Source of the DNA: Alphaproteobacteria bacterium
Lineage (GTDB): Bacteria > Pseudomonadota > Alphaproteobacteria > CAAGCB01 > CAG-977
Reading direction: 5' to 3'
Assembly (NCBI GenBank): GCA_017480385.1
Contig: JAFVAT010000028.1
Coordinates: 133,936-189,138, forward strand
Length of the DNA stretch: 55,203 nucleotides
The notes beneath the pieces were generated by a model. That model saw only the letters and a program-made list of their open reading frames with translations, was not told the origin of the DNA and made no database searches. This document shows positions 26,943 through 36,088 of the stretch, piece by piece. A program made the translations under genes and the position numbers. Each line of letters begins with the position of its first letter. Within the stretch, counting starts at the first letter, position 1.

Positions 26943-28481
26943 TTAATTTCTCCTCATTTTATAAGGCAGAGCCGCCGCGATTAAAAGAATCATACAAAAC
27001 AGTAAAGGAATCACATTTCCATACATTGCGTAGAATGTCGGATTTTCCGTCCGGCGCGGCAAACCGGCGTCAACGACCCCCTGAGTTCCCAATTCCAAAG
27101 ACGCCGTAATCCGGCCATAAGCATCAATCATACCGCTGATCCCCGTATTGGCGGACCGAGCTAAGGGAAGCCCCTCTTCTACGGAGCGCATTTGAGCCGC
27201 AGCGAAATGCTGGTGCGGTCCGGCGCTGATCCCGTACCAGCCGTCATTTGTCACATTTATCAGCCAATATGGCCGTGTTTTCTTATCCGCAATACGTCCC
27301 GGAAAAATCACTTCATAGCAAACCAGCATGCCGGCAGGCAAAGTTCTGGGAATGATTGTCGTTTTAATGCCAGAGCCTTTGCCAAAATCCATTTGTACCG
27401 GCGTTATTTTGCGAATGAAAGGAAAAAATTTTGCCAGCGGCACGTATTCTCCAAAGGGAACCAAGTGAGATTTATCATACTTGCCCAAAACAATCCCTAA
27501 ATCATTTAATGCGACAATACTGTTAAACAATTTGACGGGCCGACCGGCCTCATCGCGCTGCAGACGCAAAGAACCGGCCAGTAAAATCCCGCCCGGCGCC
27601 AAAGCGCTCATTACCATGCCGCGGGCAAATTTATCCTCCTGCAGGAAAAATTGTGTCGCCGTTTCAGGCCAGATTACATGCGAAATTTGTTCGGCTCCCT
27701 CCGATCGGCTGAGGTGAACAAGCTCCATTAAATGCTGTTCCGCTTCATCTTTATCCCATTTTTGCCCTTGCGGAATATTCGGCTGAACCAAACGAATTTT
27801 AATTCCGTTGATTGTATCGGATACATCGGAAACATTTCTTAAACGCAAATCCCCGTATCCGATCAAAATCAACGCAATACAAAGAGCACTCCAAACCGGT
27901 CGCAAAGATTTTTTCGGCTGGTCCTTCAGCAACCCGGGCAATCCCGCCATAAAAACGGTTATCACCCCCAAACCGAACGCTCCCCATACAGACGCGGACT
28001 GCATCATGGCAGGCCAGCGCGTCCAAACAGAAGCAAGCAAATTCCATGGAAAACCGGTGAACAGCCATGAGCGTACCCATTCCATAATTCCCCATGCCGC
28101 GCTGAAAGCGACCAAACGGCGCGCTCCTTTAGGGAAACAAACGGCAATCACGCCTGCCGCCGCCGGAAACAAACCGCCCCATAATCCGAAACCGATCGGG
28201 GGCAGAGGAACTAAAGCCTCAAATCCCATTCCTTCAATCAGGAAAGCATTGCAGACCCATGATAATCCGACGGAGAAGAACCCAAAACCGAACCAAAAGC
28301 CTAAACAGGCCGCCTGTTTTTTACTTTCCGCCCGATTCAGCAATATAATCAGTCCAGAAAAAGCTAAAAACACTCCCGGCAAAAAATAATATGGCGGCAA
28401 AGCGCTGACAGCTGCCGCTCCCAATCCCAAAGCCGGAGCATATTTTCGGACATAAGAAAGCGCTTTTTGCCTAATCGTCAT
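26943..28481 (-). CDS. lnt: apolipoprotein N-acyltransferase
   Basis: Lnt adds the third acyl chain to lipoproteins at the inner membrane. The 512-residue protein has an N-terminal block of six or seven transmembrane helices (about residues 15-215), then a nitrilase-like periplasmic domain with the catalytic triad Glu in WPETA (near residue 271), Lys in GKYDKSHLVPFGEYVP (near 340) and Cys in VCYEVIFP (near 395), and a final transmembrane helix. It overlaps ybeY by 11 bases. The CorC-type gene often found between ybeY and lnt is absent. Confidence 0.96.
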   Translation of the reverse strand: MTIRQKALSYVRKYAPALGLGAAAVSALPPYYFLPGVFLAFSGLIILLNRAESKKQAACLGFWFGFGFFSVGLSWVCNAFLIEGMGFEALVPLPPIGFGLWGGLFPAAAGVIAVCFPKGARRLVAFSAAWGIMEWVRSWLFTGFPWNLLASVWTRWPAMMQSASVWGAFGLGVITVFMAGLPGLLKDQPKKSLRPVWSALCIALILIGYGDLRLRNVSDVSDTINGIKIRLVQPNIPQGQKWDKDEAEQHLMELVHLSRSEGAEQISHVIWPETATQFFLQEDKFARGMVMSALAPGGILLAGSLRLQRDEAGRPVKLFNSIVALNDLGIVLGKYDKSHLVPFGEYVPLAKFFPFIRKITPVQMDFGKGSGIKTTIIPRTLPAGMLVCYEVIFPGRIADKKTRPYWLINVTNDGWYGISAGPHQHFAAAQMRSVEEGLPLARSANTGISGMIDAYGRITASLELGTQGVVDAGLPRRTENPTFYAMYGNVIPLLFCMILLIAAALPYKMRRN

Positions 28482-28965
28482 AAGGATTTCCTATTCCCTT
28501 ATCCGCCAGAATTTTAATCTCCAACGTTTCCATTTCGGCAGCTTCAGCCTCTTCAATATGATCATAGCCGATTAAATGCAGCATACCATGCACAATCAAA
28601 TGGAACAAATGATCCGCGAAAGAACGGCCCTGCTCTTCCGCCTCGCGCTTTGTCGTTTCAAAAGCGACAACGATATCGCCCAACAGCATCGGATCCACGA
28701 TCGGTTCATTTTCGTCATCAAGGGCCGCAAAGGATAAAACGTTTGTCGGTTTGTCCACACCACGGTACTTTTTATTCAGACGATGAACAGCCTGATCATC
28801 TGTCAGCAGGACACTGGCCTCCGCCTGTTTTACGTCAATTTTTAAAGCACCGGCATTGCCTTGCTTCCATGCTGCGGAAGCTGCCTGTTTAACGAGTTTT
28901 CCGATATCGGGCAAAGCGTCCTTCCATTGCCCGTTTTCAATACGCAGATCGATTTTAACAGCCAT
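28471..28965 (-). CDS. ybeY: endoribonuclease YbeY
   Basis: YbeY is a zinc-dependent ribonuclease involved in 16S rRNA 3' maturation and ribosome quality control. The 164-residue protein has the signature H-x3-H-x5-H zinc site in HGMLHLIGYDH near residue 129 and the upstream TNVLSF(A) motif near residue 73. Its start overlaps the phoH stop by one base (TAATG), the standard coupling in this operon. Confidence 0.95.
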   Translation of the reverse strand: MAVKIDLRIENGQWKDALPDIGKLVKQAASAAWKQGNAGALKIDVKQAEASVLLTDDQAVHRLNKKYRGVDKPTNVLSFAALDDENEPIVDPMLLGDIVVAFETTKREAEEQGRSFADHLFHLIVHGMLHLIGYDHIEEAEAAEMETLEIKILADKGIGNPYDD

Positions 28966-29963
28966 TATCCGGCTAATCCTTTACGTGACGCATAACGTTT
29001 GTCATACGCTTTGACAATCGCTGAAACCAGTCCGTGGCGAACAACGTCTTTTTCCGTAAACGTCACAATGCCGATATCCTTGACATTGCGCAAAACGTCC
29101 AGCGCGTCAGACAATCCGGACTGCACGCCGCGCGGCAGGTCGGTCTGGCTCAGGTCACCGTTAATAACCATGCGGGAATTTTCGCCCATACGGGTCAAGA
29201 ACATTTTCATCTGCATCGGCGTTGTATTCTGCGCTTCGTCCAAAATAACCATTGCATTTGTCAGCGTGCGTCCTCGCATAAAAGCCAGCGGAGCCACTTC
29301 AATTTCGCCCAACTCAAGCTTTTTATCCACAACATCGCGCGGCAACATATCGTATAAAGCATCATACAAAGGACGCAGATACGGATCGATTTTTTCTTTC
29401 AAATCACCGGGAAGAAAGCCTAAATTTTCACCGGCTTCCACGGCGGGACGGGATAAAATAATCTTATCAATCTGCCCTTCAATCATCAAAGAAACCGCTT
29501 TGGCCACAGCTAAAAATGTTTTTCCTGTACCGGCTGGTCCCAATCCGAAAACCATTTCGTAATCACGCATTGCCCGCACATATTCGGCCTGTGTCTGAGA
29601 ACGCGGCTGAATATGACGTTTGCGCGTTTTCAATGTCAGATCTTCTTCTTCATTTCCGGCTGTTACTTTTTCTTTAGCACTCATCTTATATCCTTCGCTT
29701 ACATGCAGGGCATTATCAATGTCCGAATTGTCAATATCGCCTTTTTTCTTAGCTGCCGCATAAATTTTGTCCATAGCGGCAAAAGCGTGCTCAACCGCGT
29801 CTTCCGGTCCCTGAACCGTAATCTGGTTGCCGCGGGTTTTAATATCCACGCCCAGCTTTTTTTCCAACCGTTTCAGGTTATCGTTATGCGCCCCCAAAGC
29901 GATCAGCAACACTTGGTTATCGGCATACTCCTTAACACGCTGCAGCTCTTTTTTCTTTCCCAC
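28965..29963 (-). CDS. PhoH-family ATPase (YbeZ)
   Basis: This 332-residue PhoH-like protein is the usual partner of YbeY. It has an N-terminal KH-like region (about residues 20-75), then a P-loop ATPase domain with Walker A GPAGTGKT near residue 141 and Walker B MVILDEAQN near residue 240. A charged linker separates the two. In alphaproteobacteria the gene normally follows miaB directly; here the two are separated by about 2.1 kb containing an opposite-strand gene. The ATG start has a GGA-rich stretch upstream. Confidence 0.93.
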   Translation of the reverse strand: MGKKKELQRVKEYADNQVLLIALGAHNDNLKRLEKKLGVDIKTRGNQITVQGPEDAVEHAFAAMDKIYAAAKKKGDIDNSDIDNALHVSEGYKMSAKEKVTAGNEEEDLTLKTRKRHIQPRSQTQAEYVRAMRDYEMVFGLGPAGTGKTFLAVAKAVSLMIEGQIDKIILSRPAVEAGENLGFLPGDLKEKIDPYLRPLYDALYDMLPRDVVDKKLELGEIEVAPLAFMRGRTLTNAMVILDEAQNTTPMQMKMFLTRMGENSRMVINGDLSQTDLPRGVQSGLSDALDVLRNVKDIGIVTFTEKDVVRHGLVSAIVKAYDKRYASRKGLAG

Positions 29964-30146
29964 TTAAAAAAATCCTTTCATTATCAAAATTTATTAGTCG
30001 CAATTATGACTTTTTTTATCCTTTTAGGCAAGCGGCAGAATAAAAAAAATATCTTATCCTTCGCAAGAAAGGAAAGTTGATGTTTTGTCGATTTTCCGCC
30101 AATATTTTTTGTTCAAATGTCGAAGAGAACGGGGGGATAATCAGAA

Positions 30147-30335
30147 ATGTCATACGCTGAATTTTATAATGAACAGCAAGAATACCTGAACAGAGTCTCT
30201 CCGCAAGGAACAGAGGAAAGTATTCCTCATATTCAGGAAAAATATTACGGGGACACCTACACAACAAAAGTGCTGAATAGTGATGCCATTCAGGAACAGC
30301 TGGACATTATGCGTGCCGAAGCGGAAGTACGATGA
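30147..30335 (+). CDS. 5' fragment of an interrupted gene for a putative HExxH protein
   Basis: This 62-residue ORF (MSYAEFYNEQQEYLNR... ending AEAEVR) ends at an in-frame TGA at 30333-30335. The same reading frame continues without another stop through ESFNEKKAKGILISRIAGD into the 500-residue ORF downstream, so this is best read as the N-terminus of one gene of about 600 codons broken by a nonsense codon. TGA is used as a normal stop by hprK, aroC and other genes here, so recoding is unlikely. No signal peptide is present. Confidence 0.55.
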   Translation: MSYAEFYNEQQEYLNRVSPQGTEESIPHIQEKYYGDTYTTKVLNSDAIQEQLDIMRAEAEVR

Positions 30336-30455
30336 GAGTCCTTTAATGAAAAAAAAGCAAAAGGCATTCTGATTTCGCGGATTGCAGGCGACCAAACCAA
30401 AGAAGCCAAAATAGAATATGACCGCTATATCCCCGCGGAAAATCCGGAACGGCTA

Positions 30456-31958
30456 ATGGGAAATTTATCCAGTTTTTACAGCCAGATGACCGGAAAAAAA
30501 CTGAAAGAGGAATGTCATAAACCGGAAAACGAAGAAAAAATAAAAAGGCTGCTTGGCCGCGATGACATAGAGCACCTTTCTGAAATTGAACGAGCCGCCG
30601 CATTGACCGCTGTTCAAAAAATATCTTATATGATGGAAGAAAATATCGACCTGCGCAATACAAACACTTTGGCTCAATACCATATTGTTGCCGTTGAAAA
30701 CAAAGCGGCCAATCCGTTGGGATTTCACGCTTCGCGCATCAGCTCTCTGCCCGAAGAAACTCAGGAACAAATAAGGCCGCACGCGGACAAGCTTCTGTCT
30801 GTAACCCATGACGGCGCTTTATGGCACGAAATGACACACACTTTAGGAACGGATAACGAAAGCATTTGCGAAGGCTTCCGTTTCCTGAAAACATTACAGA
30901 AATACAAAGAACCCGCTCTGCTGCTGCCTGACTTTAACGCGCGTTTATACAACAATCTGTTCACATTGAATACTATCCGCAAAGACGCTGTTGCCGGTAA
31001 CAGGACTCTTGATGGCAATTTCACCTATTTGATGCCAGGAATGATCAAATATATGATGGACAATGCCGATTCTTTAGGTAAAGAACTTGAAGGAAAATCT
31101 GATGCGGAGATCATGGCTGAAACACAGAGGATCGTTAAAGAATGCTCTTACCCCAAAGAAACGGAAAAAGCTTTCCGAAATCTTGTAAAAAACTGCGAAG
31201 ACGAAAAAGCTTTGGCTGACAAGTTGCGGACTGTCTATGAAAACGGCGCAGACAATCCGGAAACGGGCGCCGTTTATCCGTTAGTCAGCGATATGTTTGA
31301 TGTGGCTAAAAAATTAGATTCTCAGGCTACGCCCGAAACATTTTTCAAACCGGGAAACTTTGCCGCTCAGGCCCGCAATACCGGCAAAGAAGCATCAAAA
31401 GAAGAACAAAACATCAACCTTTCCGAAGAAGAAAAAAAACATTATCAGGAACTGTACGATACGCTAAGAGAACAAAATCCGGACAAGACGGGAAAAGAGT
31501 TTGACGCTTTGTTTGCGCAGGCCATTGTAACAGACGCCTGGGCTCAGAAAGCAAAAGAAGAAGCCAAACTGGACGATCAGCAACAGGCGGCTGCCATTCT
31601 GTTTGATCGGAAGAAATCCGCAGAAATGACACAAAACATCAACGCCCTTATGAATCGCGCGCGCAATGCGGCCGATATTGTCAAAAAATACGGTCTCGAA
31701 TTTAACAAAAGACATGAAAAAATGAAGGCTGCCAAATCCGCTGCGAAAGAAAGCGCCCCGTTGCAGAAAAGATTGAATACAAGTCGGAAACAGAACAGAA
31801 GAAAATCTCCAAAAGAAAGCGCTTTACCGCAGAAAAAACTAATGAATATCCTGCGGAAGCAGAAAAAATCTTTAATGACAATACTGCGGATACCGGACAG
31901 CAAGAAATCTCCAACGGCTCAAATAACTGCAAACGTCAAAAAAGGTCGGACATATTAA
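30456..31958 (+). CDS. putative zinc metallopeptidase-like protein, main fragment of an interrupted gene
   Basis: The 500-residue ORF is the larger part of the gene interrupted by TGA at 30333; without the stop the frame is open from 30147. A zinc-binding HExxH motif lies in ALWHEMTHTLGTDNE at residues 121-135; the HExxHxxGxx spacing recalls metzincins, but residue 11 of the motif is Asn rather than His or Asp. The rest is largely helical and charged. The C-terminal 70 residues are very basic and contain a near-direct repeat. No signal peptide or membrane segment is visible. It lies on the opposite strand between phoH and miaB and has its own terminator. I cannot assign a family; the 5' extent used by the cell is unknown. 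Confidence 0.6.
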   Translation: MGNLSSFYSQMTGKKLKEECHKPENEEKIKRLLGRDDIEHLSEIERAAALTAVQKISYMMEENIDLRNTNTLAQYHIVAVENKAANPLGFHASRISSLPEETQEQIRPHADKLLSVTHDGALWHEMTHTLGTDNESICEGFRFLKTLQKYKEPALLLPDFNARLYNNLFTLNTIRKDAVAGNRTLDGNFTYLMPGMIKYMMDNADSLGKELEGKSDAEIMAETQRIVKECSYPKETEKAFRNLVKNCEDEKALADKLRTVYENGADNPETGAVYPLVSDMFDVAKKLDSQATPETFFKPGNFAAQARNTGKEASKEEQNINLSEEEKKHYQELYDTLREQNPDKTGKEFDALFAQAIVTDAWAQKAKEEAKLDDQQQAAAILFDRKKSAEMTQNINALMNRARNAADIVKKYGLEFNKRHEKMKAAKSAAKESAPLQKRLNTSRKQNRRKSPKESALPQKKLMNILRKQKKSLMTILRIPDSKKSPTAQITANVKKGRTY

Positions 31959-31963
31959 AATTC

Positions 31964-31988
31964 AGGGCGGAGATTTTCCGCCCTTTTT
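31964..31988 (+). terminator. intrinsic terminator
   Basis: A 7-bp perfect stem AGGGCGG / CCGCCCT with a 7-base loop is followed by a T-run (TTTT). It begins six bases after the stop of the HExxH-protein gene, which supports the reading frame that ends at 31958. Confidence 0.8.
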
Positions 31989-32083
31989 CACACCGGCTTC
32001 AGGCCATAACGCCGGATCCGGCGTTCAATAATCAATAAAACGCATGACCCGCAGCCTGCAATCAACAGGAATATTCTGACCGG

Positions 32084-33415
32084 CTATAACAATTCACCGT
32101 CCAAAGTTGTTGCCGCCGTTTTGGCAATCCGAACACGGACGATTTGTCCCAGCATATTTTCCGGCGCTTTGACGACAACGTTTTGCATCTGCGGCGTATG
32201 CCCCAATAAATAACCGTCCTTTTTAGCTTTATCTTCCAGCAAAACCTTTGTTTCTTTGCCTAAAAATAACGCGTTATACGCCGCATGCTGTTCAATCAGC
32301 AAAGCTTGCAGCCGCTCCAGACGTTCCGTTTTGATTTCCTCCGGCACTTGATTTTTCATTGCGGCGGCAGGCGTTCCCGGTCGAGCGCTGTATTTAAATG
32401 AATATGACTGCGCAAAAGTCACTCTGCGCACCAATTCCATTGTCTGCTCAAAATCTTCGTCCGTTTCTTCGGGAAAGCCGACAATAAAATCGGAAGATAA
32501 CGCTATATCGGGACAAGCCGTCCGCAGCTTGGCAACAATTTCTTCGTATTCGGCGCATGTATAGCGACGATTCATCTTCTTCAAAATACGATCGGAACCG
32601 GATTGTATCGGCAAATGCAAATAAGGCATCACTTTGGGAATGTCACGATGCATAGCAATCATATCGTCCGTGAAATCAGACGGATAAGACGTTACATATC
32701 GAATACGTTCGATCCCGTCGATTTCCGCCACAGCCTTAACCAGACGGCTTAAGTCGCAAGGCTCTGCGTTCAAACCTTCCCCGTGCCAGGCATTCACATT
32801 CTGTCCCAAAAGCATTAAATCTTTCGTTCCGGTTGCAGCCAGCTGGCGCGCTTCCGCCACAATTTCCTTCAAAGAACGGGAATATTCCGCCCCGCGCGTA
32901 TAGGGCACAACGCAATATGAACAAAACCGGTCACACCCCTCCTGTATTGCCAGAAAAGAGGAGACACCATTCGATCTGGCTTGCGGCAGAGAATCAAATT
33001 TCGCCACCGCCGGAAATTCAACGTCGATAATCCGCTGTTTTCTTTTTTGTTCCAATCTTCTCAGCATTTCCGGCAAACGATGATAGGTTTGCGGTCCTAA
33101 AGCAATATCAACGAACTTCGCTCTGTTCATAAATTCTTCGGATTCGGCCTGAACGACACAGCCGGCGACGACTAAAATCAAGTCGCGTCCCTGTTTGCGC
33201 CGTTCCTCCTTCAGCGGTTTGAAGCGCCCTAATTCGGAAAAGATTTTTTCGGACGCCTTTTCCCGAATATGGCACGTGTTAAAAATAATCATATCGGCAT
33301 CAGCCGGATCCGTTGTTTCTTCGAATCCCAAAGCGCGCATAATATCGACCATACGCGCCGAATCATAAACATTCATCTGACAGCCGAAGGTTTTTATAAA
33401 AAGCTTTTTAGTCAC
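32084..33415 (-). CDS. miaB: tRNA-2-methylthio-N6-dimethylallyladenosine synthase
   Basis: MiaB is a radical-SAM methylthiotransferase acting on A37 of tRNAs. The 443-residue protein has the N-terminal UPF0004 domain with Cys in FGCQMNVYDS (residue 10), a second in TCHIREKAS and a third in AGCVVQAE. The radical-SAM cluster is EGCDRFCSYCVVPYTRG near residues 151-167, followed by the LLGQNVNAW segment. A C-terminal TRAM domain covers about residues 375-440. It probably once headed the phoH-ybeY-lnt operon. Confidence 0.96.
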   Translation of the reverse strand: MTKKLFIKTFGCQMNVYDSARMVDIMRALGFEETTDPADADMIIFNTCHIREKASEKIFSELGRFKPLKEERRKQGRDLILVVAGCVVQAESEEFMNRAKFVDIALGPQTYHRLPEMLRRLEQKRKQRIIDVEFPAVAKFDSLPQARSNGVSSFLAIQEGCDRFCSYCVVPYTRGAEYSRSLKEIVAEARQLAATGTKDLMLLGQNVNAWHGEGLNAEPCDLSRLVKAVAEIDGIERIRYVTSYPSDFTDDMIAMHRDIPKVMPYLHLPIQSGSDRILKKMNRRYTCAEYEEIVAKLRTACPDIALSSDFIVGFPEETDEDFEQTMELVRRVTFAQSYSFKYSARPGTPAAAMKNQVPEEIKTERLERLQALLIEQHAAYNALFLGKETKVLLEDKAKKDGYLLGHTPQMQNVVVKAPENMLGQIVRVRIAKTAATTLDGELL

Positions 33416-33431
33416 TGTTTTTCCAAATATT

Positions 33432-34238
33432 TTATTCAGCAGAAGTTTCGATTTCGTTTTTCAGCTTTTCCAATACGGGAATTTTCGAAGGAGTGAGATT
33501 CTTCGGCGTCAGCATCACCGGCTTGAACCAATCCGAAATCATCTGAAAGACGCTTTGTTTCTGATCATTGGGAAAATCCGCCGGCAATTTCGGATTAATA
33601 TCAGGCTTAAGATTATTCAAAAACAACTGCAAATCGGACTGGGAACGCTCATCTAACAATTCTTTTCCCGCCTCCAACAGCTGTTCATGCTGAAACTCAG
33701 CTATTTCCTTGTATGAAGGAGGAATGTTTTCCTGCAAAAAATCCAAAGAAAAATCGCCGACCAAAGGCAAAGAAATCGTACTTTTATCGTTTTTCAACAC
33801 GCTGTCGATTTTAGCATACATTGACGCCGCCGACGGATCCGAGGAAGGCCCGACATAATAAAACCAGCGCATATCGGCCTGTTCTTGTGCCAAATACATC
33901 CATTTATGCGCCATTTTCAGGTTTTTTTCGACTCCCTCCCCGCGCCAATACAGCAATCCCAGCTTGACCTGGGCCGGAGCATATCCGTTGCTGGCGCCGC
34001 GGGAAAAAAAGGCGGCGGCCCGCCTGAAATCCGGACGAGGCAGCCCCACGCCCTGATAGTACATTGTCCCCAGCTTATATTGCGCTTCCGGATCGTTTTC
34101 CTCTTCCGCGCAATAAATATACTGCATAAAGGCGATATTGATTTTTCCTGATTTTTCAGCCTGTTCCGCGAAAGCACAGGACGCCTCGGCCCTGCCCGAC
34201 ACAAATAATAAAATCAAAACAGCAAAACGAAACAGCAC
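33432..34238 (-). CDS. exported Sel1-repeat protein
   Basis: The 268-residue protein starts with a hydrophobic signal (MLFRFAVLILLFVSGRAEAS, likely cleaved after AEA). Two clear Sel1-like/TPR repeats follow, with the pattern A.Y.LG.MY..G.G...D...A..F..A (about residues 50-120), plus weaker helical repeats. Sel1 proteins mediate protein contacts in the periplasm or envelope. The C-terminal 110 residues have no obvious motif. The start is GTG at 34238. The gene is 16 bases upstream of miaB and may be cotranscribed with it. Confidence 0.8.
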   Translation of the reverse strand: MLFRFAVLILLFVSGRAEASCAFAEQAEKSGKINIAFMQYIYCAEEENDPEAQYKLGTMYYQGVGLPRPDFRRAAAFFSRGASNGYAPAQVKLGLLYWRGEGVEKNLKMAHKWMYLAQEQADMRWFYYVGPSSDPSAASMYAKIDSVLKNDKSTISLPLVGDFSLDFLQENIPPSYKEIAEFQHEQLLEAGKELLDERSQSDLQLFLNNLKPDINPKLPADFPNDQKQSVFQMISDWFKPVMLTPKNLTPSKIPVLEKLKNEIETSAE

Positions 34239-34334
34239 TTTAATGATCGCCCTATAAAGAAATCACTCCACCCGTTAAGGGTAGCATCTGATTTCTCTAA
34301 TTTCCAGACTTTAATCAAAAGGAAGAAGAAAAAA

Positions 34335-34667
34335 TTATTCTTCGCCCTTCTCGACGTTATCCATTACTTCGGCCATATCGTGGTGATCATCACCCAGATC
34401 GGAAGCGTCTTCTATTAATTCCAATTCGTCATCGCCAGTATCTTCAAAAACAGCATCTTCCGCCGAAATGACTTCCAATTCCTCGTGAATTTTTCCTTTT
34501 CCGCCGCGTTTGGATTTACCGGCCATCAGCGCTTGAAGGCGCAGAAATTCTTCAACAGACATCGTGTCGCCGCAATGCGGGCACTTGATCGGATCTTTTC
34601 CCAAATCGTAAAAACGTTCACCGCACTGCAGGCAAATGCGCTTTGTTCCCCATTCAGGTTTTGACAT
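34335..34667 (-). CDS. TIGR02300-family acidic zinc-ribbon protein
   Basis: The 110-residue protein begins MSKPEWGTKRICLQCGERFYDLGKD, with two CxxC knuckles (CLQC and CPHC) and the FYDL hallmark of the alphaproteobacterial 'FYDLN acid' family. A strongly acidic Asp/Glu-rich tail follows. The function of the family is unknown; a zinc ribbon plus acidic tail suggests an RNA- or transcription-linked role, but that is inference. I chose the ATG at 34667, nine bases after AAGGAG, rather than the ATG at 34676, which abuts the ribosome-binding site. Confidence 0.88.
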   Translation of the reverse strand: MSKPEWGTKRICLQCGERFYDLGKDPIKCPHCGDTMSVEEFLRLQALMAGKSKRGGKGKIHEELEVISAEDAVFEDTGDDELELIEDASDLGDDHHDMAEVMDNVEKGEE

Positions 34668-34762
34668 GTAAAACATCTCCTTGTTAAAAAAAATTTATTT
34701 ATCGGATTTGATATATTAGTGCTATCTTTGTCAAACAAAAAAAGCAGCAAAAAGTTATTTTC

Positions 34763-36088
34763 ATGATAAAAACTATTTCAACACAGACAAAAGGACTGCA
34801 CGGAACACTTTTTATCCCCGGCGACAAGTCCATTTCTCACAGGGCTTTGCTGTTCGGAGCCGCCGCACAGGGAACAACGGAAATCAAGGGACTGCTGGAA
34901 GGGGAAGATGTCTTATGTACGGCGGAAGCACTGCGCAAACTGGGAGCACGGATCGAAAAAAACACTAACGGTCTCTGGTTCGTTACAGGAACAGAGACCT
35001 TTAAGAAACCGGATTCGATTCTGGACATGGGCAATTCCGGCACCGGAGTCCGACTGTTAATGGGACTGTTATCCTCTTATCCGATTCAGGCACGCTTAAC
35101 CGGCGATTCCAGCTTGTGTTCACGGCCTATGAAACGAATCACCGATCCCTTGACCCAAACCGGAGCCGTTTTCGAAACGACTGAAGGCAAACTCCCCATT
35201 GTTATGACGGGATCGGAACAGGACAAACCGTTTGAATACACGCTTCCGGTTGCTTCGGCACAAATCAAATCGGCTGTTCTGCTGTCAGGACTGCGCCGAA
35301 AAAGCCCGACTGTTGTTCACGAACCGATCCCCTGCCGCGACCATACGGAACGAATGCTGAAAGCGTTCGGCGCAGATATTGCGGTTGAAAAGGACGCTCT
35401 GGGCGGCAATGTCATCACTCTGCACGGAGGCAAACGGCTGACAGCCTGCCCCGTTGTCGTTCCCGCGGACATTTCATCGGCCGCTTTTGCGATTGTCGCG
35501 GCTCTCATTACGCCCGATTCCGAAATCGTTTTGCCCAACATCGGGATTAATCCGCTGAGGACGGGAATTTTAGACGTCCTTTTAGAAATGGGCGCGGACA
35601 TCTCCTTTGAAAACAAGCGCGAAATCGCCGGAGAACCCGTTGCCGACCTGCGCGTGCGTTCCTCCGCTTTAAAAAGCGTCAATGTGCCCGCCGGAAAAGC
35701 CCCCTCTATGATTGACGAATATCCGATTCTGGCCGTCGCGACCGCCTTTGCCGACGGGAAAACACGCCTGAACGGCCTGACTGAACTGAAAGTCAAAGAA
35801 AGCAACCGCCTGCAAGCCATTGTCGACGGTTTGACCCGAAACGGCATCGAAGCTGAAGCTTTGCCCGACGACTCCATACGAATCAGAGGCAAAGGAAATA
35901 ATGCTTGCGGCGGCGGAACGATTGAGGCAAAACTGGATCACCGGATTGCCATGTCCTTTATGGTGATGGGAATGGCGAGCGAAAGCCCCGTCGTGATTGA
36001 CGACGTTTCTTCGGTCGCGACCAGCTTTCCGGACTTTATATCTTTGATGAACAACGCAGGAGCAAACATTTATGATTATCGCGATTGA
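34763..36088 (+). CDS. aroA: 3-phosphoshikimate 1-carboxyvinyltransferase (EPSP synthase)
   Basis: AroA joins shikimate-3-phosphate and PEP in aromatic amino-acid synthesis. The 441-residue protein has GDKSISHRALLFGA near residue 20, GNSGTGVRLLMGL near residue 92, SSLCSRPMKRITDPL near residue 113, and SAQIKSAVLLSGL near residue 165; later LKVKESNRL and KLDHRIAMSF. The SAQ-x-K and GTGVRLLMG wording resembles the alphaproteobacterial class II enzymes, of which the CP4 type is one. The C-terminus overlaps cmk by 17 bases. Confidence 0.96.
   Translation: MIKTISTQTKGLHGTLFIPGDKSISHRALLFGAAAQGTTEIKGLLEGEDVLCTAEALRKLGARIEKNTNGLWFVTGTETFKKPDSILDMGNSGTGVRLLMGLLSSYPIQARLTGDSSLCSRPMKRITDPLTQTGAVFETTEGKLPIVMTGSEQDKPFEYTLPVASAQIKSAVLLSGLRRKSPTVVHEPIPCRDHTERMLKAFGADIAVEKDALGGNVITLHGGKRLTACPVVVPADISSAAFAIVAALITPDSEIVLPNIGINPLRTGILDVLLEMGADISFENKREIAGEPVADLRVRSSALKSVNVPAGKAPSMIDEYPILAVATAFADGKTRLNGLTELKVKESNRLQAIVDGLTRNGIEAEALPDDSIRIRGKGNNACGGGTIEAKLDHRIAMSFMVMGMASESPVVIDDVSSVATSFPDFISLMNNAGANIYDYRD

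Noticed and set aside
30333-30335. TGA recoded as tryptophan (alternative genetic code)
   Set aside because: hprK, aroC, the dnaJ-like gene and others end naturally at TGA at conserved positions, and tryptophans are encoded by TGG. A nonsense mutation is simpler.
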